Shown: positions 47,178-59,408, numbered from the stretch's first letter. The stretch: 64,000 bases of DNA from Guyanagaster necrorhizus (GCF_019112545.1 NW_025064934.1:177868-241867); one strand, 5' to 3'. The notes: a model not told the origin generated them from the letters alone. Translations and numbers: made by a program.

Positions 47178-47659
47178 TATATTCTATAAGTTATATGTTT
47201 CTATAGTATTCTAGTAAGTTCCTATGCTGTCTCAGAGTCTCAGTGTGCAGTCAGCAATAAACTAACTTCAGTACTTTCATCATCTTGAAGTTTCCAGATT
47301 TTTCTGAATTGATGCTGAGTCTGGTATACTATATTTGATATAATCAATCATGCTCAATCATTCTTAAAAGCCATCTTGGCAAGCAAGGAGTGAAACACAT
47401 GAAATTACAACATCAGAAAGAACTGCTACTCTAGTCTGTATGAGAGCTCAGTATAATAGCACAAACTATATTGATTTCTTGGACAGACTACTTTGACTAC
47501 AGGTTCTAGCTCAGAGCCATGTCTGATGAGCAGAAGGTATGGTATAGCATCATGATAGTTGTCATATGTATAGTATGCAGCCTCCAGCTTAAATCAATCC
47601 TCCAGCTGAGGCAAAGTCTTGAGAATCCCTGAGGTTCCTCAATAGTTTTTTCTGGCTGA
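47178..47659. other. Unassigned tract after element D
   Basis: After the TATAT duplication. A + strand trace near 47,410-47,540 reads ATLVCMRAQYNSTNYIDFLD after a stop-tolerant translation, reminiscent of a Copia-type gag, but it is too decayed to assign. Element D was inserted next to or into this sequence. Confidence 0.3.
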
Positions 47660-48690
47660 ACATATACACAGTATATCACCATCCAGAAGTAGTAACAAAG
47701 TGGAATCCAATAATCTATAGCTAGCACTCTGAGTTTGACTCAAAATGTCTAAGTCAGCATTCTCATAGGTCAGGTGACTTAAGAGACTTAGAATCAAGAG
47801 AAATAGAGTGAGCTGGACCAATCTAGCTGGCCCTGATTGGACTGGGAACCCAGAGTAGCCCAGGGTAACAATTATTACTCTGGATAACATAAAGAAGCCA
47901 GATATCACCAGGCACTAATAGCCTAAAATAAAGCTGTGCAGAGGCTAGCCAAGTCTAGGGCAGTCCTAAGCAAGTCTAGAGATACTGCTAAGTTGAGATA
48001 ATGGCCTGATTTTGAGGCCAGCCAAGAGAAATCATTATTCAGCTCTCTTATTTATAGTTTCTGTGTTTAGCTGTGTATGTATAAAAGTAAGAAGAAAGGG
48101 AAATTGCAAGACAAGTGATCCACCTCTGCATTCAGGCCTTTTAGCTCACTGTAGTTAGTCCCTGGGACAACAGTTATGGAGTTCTACTTTGACTTAGTGA
48201 TTTATTTAAAGTTGCTTTGTCACTTAGAAAGAATAGGATTGGAATATTAACTGTATTTTGGGTTTCAGATTAATTTGGGTTTCAAACTATAAGGGTTTCA
48301 GTGTTAGAATACAAGTTCTTCAGTTTTAAGGACCACTAGCCTGTTAAGAGTGCAGCTAGTCAAGTCTAAGTGCTTGATAGACTTAGTATTTGGGTTTTAG
48401 AATATTCTGAGTTGATTTGAAGCATAATGGTGCATCAATTCTAAGTTCTAATTGTACTTAAAAATCATAATAAACTACACTCTCAGGTATTGCATCTTAG
48501 ACAGCAAGATAAGACTGAATAATCATTTTTATCAACTGTTCTCTTGATTTATCCAGGACTGCAGAATGCTTCTATCATACTTGAAACAACTGACCTCAAT
48601 TGTATTTTGTGATAGTGTATTGAGTGGTTAGATATTAGTGTTGAGAGTAGACTCCTCATTCACTTTCTCTAGTTGCTTAGCTATTACTAA
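47660..48690 (-). repeat. Repeat S, right copy (inverted)
   Basis: Reverse complement of 25,464-26,500 with many transitions. It ends at the start of a Gypsy RT fragment (element F), mirroring the left copy, which begins at the end of a Gypsy RT fragment. No coding frame recognised. Confidence 0.72.
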
Positions 48691-49266
48691 GCATATCACT
48701 GCTCATCTCTAAACTCATAAGCAAACTACAAAGTATCAGATACTACTGAAAACTTGATGTATAGTGGAAATATAACAATATCTGCATTAAAGAGAGAGAT
48801 AAGTGAAAGGCTGCATTCTGAACTAATCAGAGGCTGTTTGAACCTACAGTAATGTTCTTTGGACTCACAAACTCTCTTATAACATTTCAATAAATGATGA
48901 ATGACATCTTCAAGGATCTCATTGCCACTGAGAAGATCATCATTTATCTTGATAACATCCTCATCATGCCCTGCAATAAGAAGGAACACTAGTGCTTTGT
49001 CTATCAGATTCTGATGATCATGAGAAAGTACAAGTTGTTTCTCAGAGAAATGTGAATTTGAAGTGCTTGAAACAGAATACCTGAAGGTCATTATCAATAA
49101 AGAGAGCATTCAAATGAATCCAATAAAGATTAGAGAAGTGACAGAGTAGCCAGAACCAATAAAGAAGAAAGAACTACAATTATTCCTAGGCTTCACTAAC
49201 TTCTATCACTAGTCCATTAAGGACTACAGCAAGATTATCTGCATGATCACCCAGTTGACAGGCAAT
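48691..49266 (+). pseudogene. Element F reverse transcriptase fragment
   Basis: RYYXKLDV-like start, KAAF, LFEPTVMFFGLTNSLITFQ, MNDIFKDLIATEKIIIYLDN (the second catalytic Asp has become Asn: YLDN) and the MRKYKLFLR palm region, ending HDHPVDRQL in a shifted frame at the Copia H insertion. Many stops and frame changes. Confidence 0.7.
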
Positions 49267-49532
49267 TGTTAGAGTTAATGAGATAAGAGTATGGATGTGG
49301 TGAATGAGAAAAAAAGTTTCAGAAGAGAACAGATGCTAGGATAAAACATCATAATGTTACTACATAGATGATAAGTAAATACAGTCAAGGATAGATATGT
49401 ATAGAAGGTACTCACATCTTAGCATTCTGGTTGAAAGCTGAGATGTGCAGAATAATATGACATGCTAAAAAAGGAAGGAATATCAAATAGGTAAATGAAC
49501 ATGTGTGTATTGTACTATTCCGATGTCCAACA
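49267..49532 (-). repeat. Copia H 3' LTR (266 bp)
   Basis: On the + strand TGTTAGAGTTAATGAG to GATGTCCAACA. It lacks the 59-bp insertion seen in the 5' LTR. Confidence 0.9.
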
Positions 49533-52500
49533 CTCCCCCTCAAAATGTAAATGGTTCACTTACATGATGGCCAGCACTTTCACAAATTTCTTGAATTTTG
49601 GATGAGCCAATGGTTTTATGAGGATATTGGCAACCATATTATCAGTTGGGCAGTACATCAGTCTGATGTGGTCTTGCTTGATGGTTTGTCAAATAAAATG
49701 GTACTGAACTCCAATATGCTTCATTCATTCATGGAATACTGAATCCTTGGCAATAAAAAGTGCATTTTGACTATCAGAAAAGAGGATAGTAGAGTTTGTT
49801 AGGTAAATAGAAGGGTTTGCAACAAAGATAGAGAGCTCTGAGAGGAGTTTGTGAAGCCATATTATGTTCCTTGATGCTGGTGTGAGTCCAACATATTCTA
49901 ATTCACTGATGGAGACAGTAACAATTGGTTGCTTTCTTGATGTCCACATAACAGCACCTTGACCCATGAATAGGACAAATCCAGACATAGACTTTTTCTC
50001 AGGCTGGTTGGCATATGCTGCATCATGATAGCCTTTAGGACTGATGCCAGGACCACTGATTATGAGCCATTGATCATGTGTACCCTTGAGATAACAGAGG
50101 ACTCAAAATCCAGCTTTTAGATGAGTTGAATGTGGATCTTCCATGAATTGTGATAATGCTGATACTAGATAGCTGATTTCAGGGTGAGATCCAACTGCAA
50201 CATATATGAGAGATTCTAGCAGCTTACAATAGAGTGCTTTTTCACATGGTGTAATAGATTCCATAGATATGAAAGGTGAATCCAGGTTTAGATCAAGATT
50301 TGCTTCTATTGGCATCACAAATGGTGCCATGTCCCAAACTCTGAATTGTTTTGCAATCTAGTCAATGTAGGCTGGCTGTCCAATGCTGATGGTCCACCTT
50401 TCCCAGTCCTGAGTGATATGCATCCCTAAGAGCCAATGCATGAGTCCAAGATCAACTAGCTTAAAATGTGAGCCTATTTCTCATTTGAATCAGTCTGATT
50501 CATTTTGGAAGTCTGCAATGATGGTGAAATCATCTGTAGCAACTGCAACAATAGTATATTTGGTCTCTGATTTGATCCAGTAGAAAATGGCCTCATCTGC
50601 ATTGCTGATAGTGAATCCTAGAGAGATCATTGTTGCCTTCAGAGTCTGGTACCAGTCTTGTCCTGCTTGTTTTGTGCTGTACAGATATTTGCACAGCTTG
50701 GCACAAATGTTCTAGCCTTTAAGACGTTCTGGAATTGTGAAAAATTCTTCATATCTGTTTGGAAACTTGATATAGATTTTCTTAGTGATGTCAGCATGCA
50801 GGTATGCATTTTTGATATTGGCTTGGTCTATAATTGCATTTCAAGAGGCAGCCATGGAGAGTAGGATGCAGAGAGTGGGAAGATGGACAACTGGAGCATA
50901 GGTGTCAAAGTAGTCAATGCCTTGGATCTGAGAGAATTCTTGAGCTACAAAACAGGACTTAGTCTTTTCAGGCTCACCAGTTTCATTTTGTTTGACCTGA
51001 TAGACAAACCTTATACCTATGATGTTTGAATCTGTGGAAACATCTTCTCTTTTCATCACCTCCCATGCTTTCTTCTTCTTGCACTGCCTTATCTCTGCAA
51101 GCATTGACTCATGCCATTCCCCTTCATCAGAACCACTCAGTGCCTCCTTCATGGTTACTGGTTTGACATCCACTATCATGGCATAGTCAACTGATGAGTA
51201 GCTGTCTGATTCATCATTATCATCTGATTCTGACTCATCTTCAAGTGCTGTTGCTGCAATTCCAGCTGTGATGGAATATTTGCACAAGTCTGAGGGTGTG
51301 AGTTGATCAGATTTCAGGGCTGCAGATCACTTAGAGCAGCTGGGTTGAGAGATAGGATCAGATTCTATGTTTGAGTGGAGATTCAGGCAGATTTTCAAAG
51401 AGTTTAGAAGCAGTTGATGACTTTGAGACAATAGGGTCAGTATCTTCATCCTCCCCCTCAACTACAAATGGTTCTGGAGTTAGATCATTCTTGTTAAAGT
51501 ATACATCATATTCAATGCTGACTTTTCGCTTTTTAGGCCAGTAAACTCTCCAGCCTTTGGCTTCAGTATCAATACTCATAAAGTGAGTTTTAATAGCTTG
51601 CTCTCCAAGCTTCTCTGGTGCCTTTACTCAGATCCAGCATTGGCATCCCCATGAGTGAAGACCTGAGATGTTAGGCTTCCTGCCAGTTGCCATCTTGAAT
51701 GGGATTTTCTCTGATAGTATTGTCCTTGTTGAGATGCAGTTGTAGATTCATTTGGCATGCTGGTGAGCTTCAGCCCAGAGGTATTTTCATAACCCTGAAC
51801 TGATTAAGAAAGCTCTAGTCATGTTCATCAGATAGCTGTTTGAATGTTCAGCAATCTCATTTGACTGTGGAAAATTATGTATATTTAGGTGTTAAACAGT
51901 TTCCTTCAATTTGAGGTGCTGACTAAACTCTTCACTAGTGAATTCTCTCTCTCAATCTGTACCAAGAATCTTAATGACCTCTATGCCTTGCTGAATCTTG
52001 ATTCATATCTTGTAATGTTTATATGACTGAAAGATATTCAATTTTTTTGATAAGTATTCAGATTTTGATTCATGGGTGTGTAGATCACAGAACATGCAAG
52101 CATAGTGGGCTCCCTTTAGTGATGCTACAGACATTGGGCCCATCAGGTCTCTGACAACTTTGTTACTGCTATTTTTGACATATTCATATTGGTCTTGTTT
52201 TAGGAACAGCTTGTGCTTTGCTTTGGCCTTCATACAGGTCTCACAAAATTCTGGTTTAGAGTTAAGATCAAGCTCAATTCCTTCAATATGGCCATCAACA
52301 TATATGTGGCAAAGGATGGTGTGACTTTGGTGAGCACAAATATTATGTAGCTCAGTGATGTTGACTTTGAGCTTACTTGCTGCTATAGCAACATCTGGTT
52401 TGGCTGCTATAGCTTGCTATGCATTTGGAGTTGAGATTATATATAAGCTACCAGCTTCAGGGATTTTTGCAATAATCTTAGTATCTGGCTGTGATGTGCA

Positions 52501-52790
52501 GATATACATGGTGTGGTCAGAGAGTTTGATATAGATGAGAAATCCAGTGGGACTGACTTGTGAGAGTGATATAAGGGTGTAGGCTATTTTTAGTGCATGA
52601 TATGCATTTCAAAAGCTCACAATGGTGGGTTTCTGTTCCTTTCCTATGAGAAGTGGTAGTTGAAGATCTCCTTTTCCTATCACATAGAAAACTTGGTCAT
52701 TTGCAGCTTTGATGGGCTTTAGTTCAATTTTGATATAGTTCTTGAATCTCTGACATTCAGGTGAGTATGTTTTTGATGTTCCACAATCTG
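49533..52790 (-). pseudogene. Copia H pol (integrase, RT, RNase H)
   Basis: Open pieces on the - strand: integrase region 52,233-52,003 (SNKVVRDLMGPMSVASLKGA, then YACMFCDLHTHE), linker 51,579-51,358 (GWRVYWPKKRKVSIEYDVYF), RT start 51,287-50,841 (WHESMLAEIRQCKKKKAWEV, then QGIDYFDTYAPVVHLPTLC), RT end 50,330-50,103, and RNase H 49,988-49,725 (MWTSRKQPIVTVSISELEYV). Broken by stops between pieces. The Ty1/Copia order is clear. Confidence 0.85.
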
Positions 52791-53870
52791 CTAATGCTAT
52801 AATGTTCTCCCCTTTTGCTGCATAGGCATTACCTTCAGCTCTATAGTCAGATGTGCATATAATGCCACATTCTTGTGATCATTGTCATCAGCTATGATAG
52901 TGATAACATGTTCATCATCACTTTCATCAATAGCTGCAGATGATGACTCCTTTGCCTTTTCCTTCCCCTTAGCCTTGTTCTTTTTCAAAGCTGAGCCTTG
53001 TCCTGCCTTTCCACCATCTTTGCACCAACAATCTGCAATGAGATAGCCAGTTTTACCACATGCTGGATTTGTGCATTTGAGATGAGATTGATCAGGTCTT
53101 TTCTTTGACTTTCCTCCAGAGCTCTGGCTCTTCTCTTTGCTCTGTCATTGAGCAGATATTGCTATATTTTTGGCAGTGGCCTTTAATACAATCTTCTCAT
53201 CCCATTCTTTATGCAGGGCTGCAACTAGGATGTCTGATGTCAGAGTCTTTCCAGTAAACTTGCTGGCAGTGGAGAGAGTGTGATGGATATGATCATAGGA
53301 AGGTGAAAGTGATTTTTAGATTATCAAAGTGTACTGATTGTCTTCAATCTTCAGATCTATCTCTTCAATTTGTTCACAGAGGATTTTCATTTCAGCAAGG
53401 TGCTCATATATATTGCCTTTATCAGGGCATGCCATGTTTTCAAGCTGAGTAAAGAGGTGCTCTCACATGAGATTGCTCTTACCAGTCATGACAGTGATGA
53501 GCTTCTTCCAGATGAGGGCAGCTCTTATCTTGCCTTTGATCTCATTGAAGGTAAAGTTAGAAATGGCTCTGTAAATAATATTATGCATCTTTGCCTCTTT
53601 CTGCTCATATTCCTCCAGCTTATCTAGGTCATCATCTGAGAGTAGATGTGAAAATGCAATATTGGAGGACCAGTAGAAGTTTTCCTTGTGCTCAACAGAG
53701 TGCAGAGATATATGAGCTGTTTCTTGGAGATGCTGGCTAAGGCTCTTGTCCAGAAACTTGGTGGTGAGCTTCTCTGAAAACACTATCCAGTTCAATCTAT
53801 CATCCACAAGCTTTGTTGTGCTAACTAGCTTTACTTCAGTTGTCATGAACATGCTGGTAGCAGGGCCCAT
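52791..53870 (-). pseudogene. Copia H gag
   Basis: Starts at 53,870 with MGPATSMFMTTEVKLVSTTK; this ATG lies inside the primer-binding site. A 135-codon open piece runs to 53,463 with LDKLEEYEQKEAKMHN. A degenerate zinc knuckle CTNPACGKTGYLIADC (His to Tyr) lies near 53,040, then a Lys/Asp-rich tail. If the next ATG is used instead, gag would start 6 codons later. Confidence 0.75.
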
Positions 53871-53874
53871 AACC
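53871..53874 (-). other. Copia H primer-binding site, 5' bases (site extends to 53,863)
   Basis: On the - strand the LTR end TAACA is followed by GGTTATGGGCCC, which is complementary to the anticodon stem-loop of initiator tRNA-Met (GGGCCCAUAACC), as used by Drosophila copia and yeast Ty5 (half-tRNA priming). The gag ATG falls within this stretch. Confidence 0.75.
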
Positions 53875-54199
53875 TGTTAGAGTTAATGAGGTAGGAGCAT
53901 GGACATGGTGAATAAGAAAAAAAGTTTCAGAAGAGAACAGATGCTAGGATAAAACATTATAATGTTAATCTCAGTATTATGATTGAAACCTATGTTATTT
54001 ATCTAGGATAAAATGTTGTAATGTTACTACATAAGTGATAAGTAAATATAATCAAGGATAGATATGTATAGAAGGTACTCACATCTCAGTGTTATGGTTG
54101 AAAGCTGAGATATGCAGAATGGTGTAACATGCTGAAAAAGAAAGGAATATCAAATAGGTAAGTGAACATGTGTGTATTATACTATTTCTATGTCTAACA
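53875..54199 (-). repeat. Copia H 5' LTR (325 bp)
   Basis: On the + strand TGTTAGAGTTAATGAG to ATGTCTAACA. It contains an extra 59 bp around 53,965-54,023, made partly of a second copy of CTAGGATAAAA(C/T)(A/G)TT. Confidence 0.9.
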
Positions 54200-54204
54200 G
54201 TAAT

Positions 54205-54662
54205 GCATTATGGTCCTGGGGTGTCACATAGTCTGACACTTTCACACATCTAAAAAAACAGCTAGCAGCAGATGTTGTCCTGGCAGAACCATCCAAGCAT
54301 GGAAGATTCTGCATGGAAGCTAATTCTAGCAAGAGAGCTATTAGTGCAGTCTTATCATAAGAATGAGAAGGAAAGTGATGACTGATGGCATGCTCTCACA
54401 GTGACAGAATGAAATTATGAAATCTATGACAAGAAACTGCTCACTATCATGCTCACACTAGGGGAATGGTGGCACTATCTCATGGGTGCTGCCTAGAAAT
54501 TTGAAATCTAGATGAATTATCAAAACCTCTAGTACTTCTGCCTCTCCCAAAAGTTGAATCAATGCCAGGCAAGATGGGTCATAGAACTGACAGAACATGA
54601 TTTCATACTCCAACACAAAACTGAAACTGCAAACAAAAAAGCTGATATTCTCAGCAGACATA
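54205..54662 (+). pseudogene. Element F RNase H fragment
   Basis: ALWSW, then THLKKQLAADVVLAEPSKHG, EANSSKRAISAVLS, later NYEIYDKKLLTIMLTLGEWW with frame breaks and the ADILSRH end. Continues the RT fragment at 48,691-49,266. Confidence 0.7.
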
Positions 54663-55109
54663 TATTATGATTTTTCACTTTTATCTTATCTCATCAAAGC
54701 ATCTATCTAATCACAGGTGCTTGTGGATGAGCATGAGACAATTATGCAACTACAATAGGTAGCTCATACTATTGTCCTGCAGACAGCAACAGATATCTCA
54801 ATGGCAGACAATACCTCATTGTATCAACTCAAATGACCAGAGGTGATAAGGACTATAATGCAGAAACATACAATTAGTAGGACTATATTTATCCCAGATG
54901 AAATCATATATAAGTAGTGTAGCTCTCACTGTAGATATCCAGCTTTCAGCTAAAGTTTATTCTATACCATCTTCTCTTGAGTTTAACCTGTTTCTGATCT
55001 TGAAACACCTTATCTGTATAGCACATAAGTGGACTATGACATGACTGTATGAGTATGATACAGTGCCAGTTTACCATATATTTAGATCACATGTCACTTG
55101 AGTCTAACA
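54663..55109 (+). repeat. Element I 5' LTR (447 bp)
   Basis: Starts TATTATGATTTTTCAC (TG changed to TA) and ends GAGTCTAACA. TATATAAG near 54,907 lies 34 nt before the predicted start AGCTTTCAGCTAA (54,941-54,953). The site ATTAGCTTGAAGC follows at 55,110. Confidence 0.88.
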
Positions 55110-55167
55110 ATTAGCTTGAAGCTTCTAGCTTCTCTCTTTTTATGCACACTAGTGCAAAAGAAACTGA

Positions 55168-58090
55168 ATGCTATCAACTGATGAGATCACTGCTGACTTC
55201 TTGAAAATCTTGGGTTCCATTATCAGCACCCTACTTGGATTATTCACCATCATTATTCTCTGCCAAGAAAATCAATCTATTATCACTTAGATAGTCAGAT
55301 ACTATCAAACCATTTGAACTATCCACTGAACTCTACAAAATGTCTCACTCATCTTTTTCTTTCACAACCTCTCTCCAGAACCTCTCTGAGCTGCTGACAA
55401 GCCCAAGGAAGAAATCATACCAGAAGCTGCCCTCAAGATTTTGGCTAGAAAAAATCTTCTGAAAGAGCAAGAAGAACACTAATACTCTTCAGAACCCCTC
55501 CTCCTCCAACAATTTCAGTCTTAAAACATCAACCACATCCTGCTGCACTTCTCTTCAGTCTCAGACCACAAATACAAGGATATCTCTGACAGCTTCTTTG
55601 ATGCCATACCATTTTCTGATCTTTCCACTGCCTCCTTTGAGTATAGAATTGGAAACCATGCTTGAGACTTTCTTGATGCCATCTGAATAGCTTCAGTCCA
55701 CAACTCTCTCTATGTAACCCCAAAAGACCAGAACATCCTGTTCCCCTCAACTGTCAGTAACAGCTCAATCAAGCACAGCCAAACAGATCAAAAAATATTG
55801 GGGGAACATTACTCAGAAACTCTGGGCAGACTCCTTCAAGAATATCCAGAAGCTGCTGATTATCTATTTTCCATTTATGACTATGACAGAAACTGAATTC
55901 TGGTAGACTCCTATAACTGAACTAGCATAGAATTTTGGAAGTGGCACACTACAGAAAATGAGTATCAGAACTGGGAACTCATTCAAACAGACCAGGATAC
56001 AGTATTCTGGTTATAAAGACATGGTTTTACCAACAAAGAAGATTTTTTACTGTTCTAAGAGCCAAGTTGGCCTGGAACCAAACTCTGTGCAAGTCCCACC
56101 AACATACCTCTTCTCCAAACTCCCAACATCCCTCTCTCCAACTATGGAATCTGGTGCTCCTCTCTAGTCACAATCAGTGACTCCACCCTCTAACAATTCC
56201 TCTGAGGCTCAGTTGCTGGACTATCCTTCAACAACAACTTCTATCAGCAGTTCCACCAGTATCACCAGGAACTGGAGGAAGATGAAGAGGGAATGACTTG
56301 AGCAGAGGAGGAGCTGATTCTCAACCTCTCTAATGTATCCTTACTCCTGAACTCAGACCCAGTCAGGTCTCTGATATTCTTGAATCTGGATCCAGTGGCT
56401 AAGAAAGACTTCCTGGCCACAATACAACTAGATCTACCATTAATTTATGATCAGCCTATTGCTTACCCTGAAGGGATAGAGAAGGTCATGGATGAGGAAT
56501 AGCTAGGAGAGGCTATCCAGGAGAAGAAGATTAAAGAATTCAACAGATTGTACAAGAAACAGTTAGCAGAGATTCCCCAGGATATTGGGTGGAGGATCAC
56601 TCCTCTGGAGAAAAGGTATTTAGCATGGACAACCACAAATGTGTTGACATTTTACAGTACTATGCTATAGAACAAGCAATCTATGCATATAACAAAACTC
56701 ATCCAAAGGATCCAATGGATAAATTACCACCACTGTATCAGTCAAGGTTCAATATCTACCTGATGCTGACCACTCTCTTAGTACTGCTTCAATGATCCAT
56801 GTTCATGGCACCCTCTATTCAATCAACCACTATCTACACTTTCCAATGCTGAGCCCAATGTGCCAAGACACCAACCTCAGTCTGATACTCTTGGAAGCCC
56901 AGAGGAAGCCATCTTCTAGCTGCCTAGCCACCAGCCAATGAAGCTGGACTGAGTGATCAAATCAAGAAGAATGACTCTGAAGCCATCAGAATAGGCTTCA
57001 CTGTCATCAATAGGCAAATAGTCAAGAAACTGATAGGCAGAATAATAGACAGCATAATAGCTAACAGCAGATCACTCTACTCATTTCCAGGCATTCTCCA
57101 GAAATGGAATCATCTGCCATTTGATTAATACCCTAACCTGATGAGGCTACCAGATTGTCAATGCTGCCCTCATTCAATGCAAATCCAATCTTGTACAGAA
57201 ACTATGCCTCTTCAAGAGTGTCTGATAATATTGATCAATTTCTTACTGACTGCAAACAATATTTTGAGATATACTCAGTATATCTAATAGCAGACATCTA
57301 CCAGGTCATATTCACCACCTCCTACTTTGAAGATAAGATGAAAACCTGATGGATCCCACAGAACTTGAGCTTTTATTCTATGACCAGAGGATATTATTGA
57401 CTGTCATCCTAGCCTATCTTCAAACAGATGGTCTGAGACAAGTTTATCAACCCTGCCATACAGGAGGTTCATAAGAACAAAATGAAAGAACTCTGAATGG
57501 GCAATAAAACAGCAAATGAGTATTTTGATAAGCTAGAATGGCTCATCAAACTAGCCAGATTTCTCACAGACATTGATGATAATAAGCATATAGTTAAAAT
57601 GCTGAAGATTGGAGTCTCAGTCTCCTACATGAAGATTATTTCTGATACCAGTATCAATATTCTGAAGAGGTATGAGGAGTGAAAGGAGTGGGTAACCATC
57701 ATGAACAAGGAATGGCAACAGCAGAAGGCAGCAAATGTCTACTAGCAGAATGATCACAAGCCCAACTGACTAAACTAGAACAAGAACAACAAACCAGCTA
57801 TCACTGCCAAAATCAGCCCTACCTCCTTCTACTCCATCCAGAAGATGGCCACCAGAATGACTTATACCAGTGCTGAAAAGCTCATAGACATTGATCAGAT
57901 GAAGAAGGAAGGAAAATGCTTTAACTGCAGTGAGAAGAGACACTTATTGTGAAACTGTCTGAAGAAGAAACAGATGAGAGAAGAAATACAAGCACAGATT
58001 GTCAAGTTACAGAAGAAAGCAGACAGACTCAAGAAAAATGAAAAGGGCATGAAGATTGAAGAGATAAAAGATGGAGCTAATGAGTGAGAA
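55168..58090 (+). pseudogene. Element I ORF0 and gag
   Basis: ORF0 opens at 55,168 with MLSTDEITADFLKILGSIIS, a hydrophobic run and IVRYYQTI. The gag shows FYQQFHQYHQELEEDEEGM, a piece at 56,589-56,795 with DILQYYAIEQAIYAYNKTHP, the capsid segment DNIDQFLTDCKQYFEIYSVY (57,218), NEYFDKLEWLIKLA and the knuckle CFNCSEKRHLL-NC near 57,918. It ends at a TGA near 58,085. Confidence 0.7.
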
Positions 58091-58386
58091 ATTCCACTTG
58101 ATCAGCTAAAGGACTTCACAGTGTGTTTCAGAATACTGCTAGACAGACTTATGCTAGCTCTGTAGGTATCTATTTATATATGCATTCAAATATACTCATT
58201 TCTACCACTCTAAACACACTGAAAGAATCACAAAGTATGAAGACCCAATTGCTTATAGGCTGAACAGAGAGAATGACTCCCACTGGCTGGCTAAAGCCAT
58301 TCAACACTGAATGGATCTGACAAGCCATCAGAGATGTGAAGACAAAAAAAGAAGCCAAGGCAATACTCAAGAATTGGGTACATCAG

Positions 58387-59408
58387 TGAAGAAATCCTGT
58401 GTGTATGCAAGATGAAAACAGATACAGCAGAATACTATCCACTGATCACACCCACACTAATACACACATAATACTCTTAGTTTGTGGGGGGATTATAATG
58501 TGATAAAAGTAGTAACAGAAAATCTAATTATCTTCTTCAATGAATCCACTAAATATAAATAGTGATAGTGTGCATACAACAGTTCTAGCTCTCTCTAAGA
58601 CTCAAAGCTTTTCATTTTATCAAAACAAGAGATGGCAACAGATGTTGCTGGGCCTCAAGGCAAAGATACTGTAGCTCAATATAATATATTGAAACACTCC
58701 CATAAAACTCTCAAAATATCCCAAGCACAGCTCAGATCAATTCTAAATCTCTAACACATACAATATACAACTCAAAGCTTCATGTTTTAAGCAGAAACCA
58801 ATCACAAATATGTCCACAAGTGCCAAAGAGCTCAGATCTCTGTACATAAGTTTCCAAATCAATCATAGATCTATAAGATTCAAACCTATGCAATCTAGAG
58901 ACACAAAACACAGTAAACACTGTCTGACAGGCCAAAGGGTTTGAACTTCTGCCATCTGTAGTGTCATGCATCACAAATACCTCAAAAACTCAAGATAGTG
59001 CCCTTCAGACACTGCTTCCTTATTCTCAGGCTAGAGTGCAATTCAAAACCTCTTATCAAATCAAACTCAAGTTCCTCACAAGCTTCTGTGCCTCACTCAG
59101 TTCTCAAATCTCTCTCAATGATATCAATAATAAGTCTATTCTCTTGTCTGAAGTTATAAACACAAATCCAGAGCTAGGGTGCAAGGCATTCTGTGCCCAA
59201 TACACTGCAACTGTGGGGGGTCAGAAACTTGTATTCTACTCATACAATACAGTATTTAAATACTCTACTATGGTACTTACTAATATAACCCTATTATAGT
59301 ATCTTCAAAGCATGAGACTCTATCCTGGATCTCATGAGTATTATTTGCATGCATATTGCAGTTGCCACACTTATTCTGTTCTGAATCAGGACTGTGCCTG
59401 CTCTTTCT
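58387..59408 (+). repeat. Repeat R, copy 2 (about 1 kb)
   Basis: TGAAGAAATCCTGTGTGTATGC at the start, then the same succession as at 32,192-33,230 (CACTGATCACACCCACACTA, a G6 run at 58,484, GATACTGTAGCTCAAT, ATCAGGACTGTGCC). It lies between element I pol and the 5' LTR of element E. E seems to have been inserted near its right end, so the true end of R is displaced beyond the window. Confidence 0.7.

Larger units (their letters stand above)
49267..54199 (-). mobile_element. Copia element H, complete, nested in Gypsy fragment F
   Basis: About 4.9 kb on the - strand with a 325-bp 5' LTR (53,875-54,199) and a 266-bp 3' LTR (49,267-49,532), flanked by GCAAT (49,262-49,266) and GTAAT (54,200-54,204), one C-to-T change. 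Polypurine tract CATTTTGAGGGGGAG (on the - strand) precedes the 3' LTR. The primer-binding site is GGTTATGGGCCC. The order gag, integrase, RT, RNase H is that of Ty1/Copia. Confidence 0.92.
48691..54662 (+). mobile_element. Gypsy fragment F (RT to RNase H), split by Copia H
   Basis: Pol fragments at 48,691-49,266 and 54,205-54,662 join in register across element H, from the TQLTGN motif to ALWSW. The left part starts within RT, the right part ends at the ADILSRH motif where element I is inserted. There is no LTR, gag or integrase. Confidence 0.8.
54663..58386 (+). mobile_element. Gypsy element I, 5' LTR, ORF0, gag and start of pol
   Basis: Inserted in element F after ACATA. It has a 447-bp 5' LTR, ORF0, decayed gag with zinc knuckle, and pol only up to the ILKNWVHQ motif, where repeat R begins. 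The 3' half is missing. Confidence 0.82.

Noticed and set aside
25440..48760. Elements A and F as one Gypsy copy split by a large insertion
   Set aside because: The left fragment extends past the point where the right fragment begins (about 60 shared RT codons), so they are different copies.
10138..59408. tRNA or rRNA genes in the TE region
   Set aside because: I looked for conserved tRNA arms and rRNA cores and recognised none. The tRNA-like match at 53,863-53,874 is a primer-binding site.
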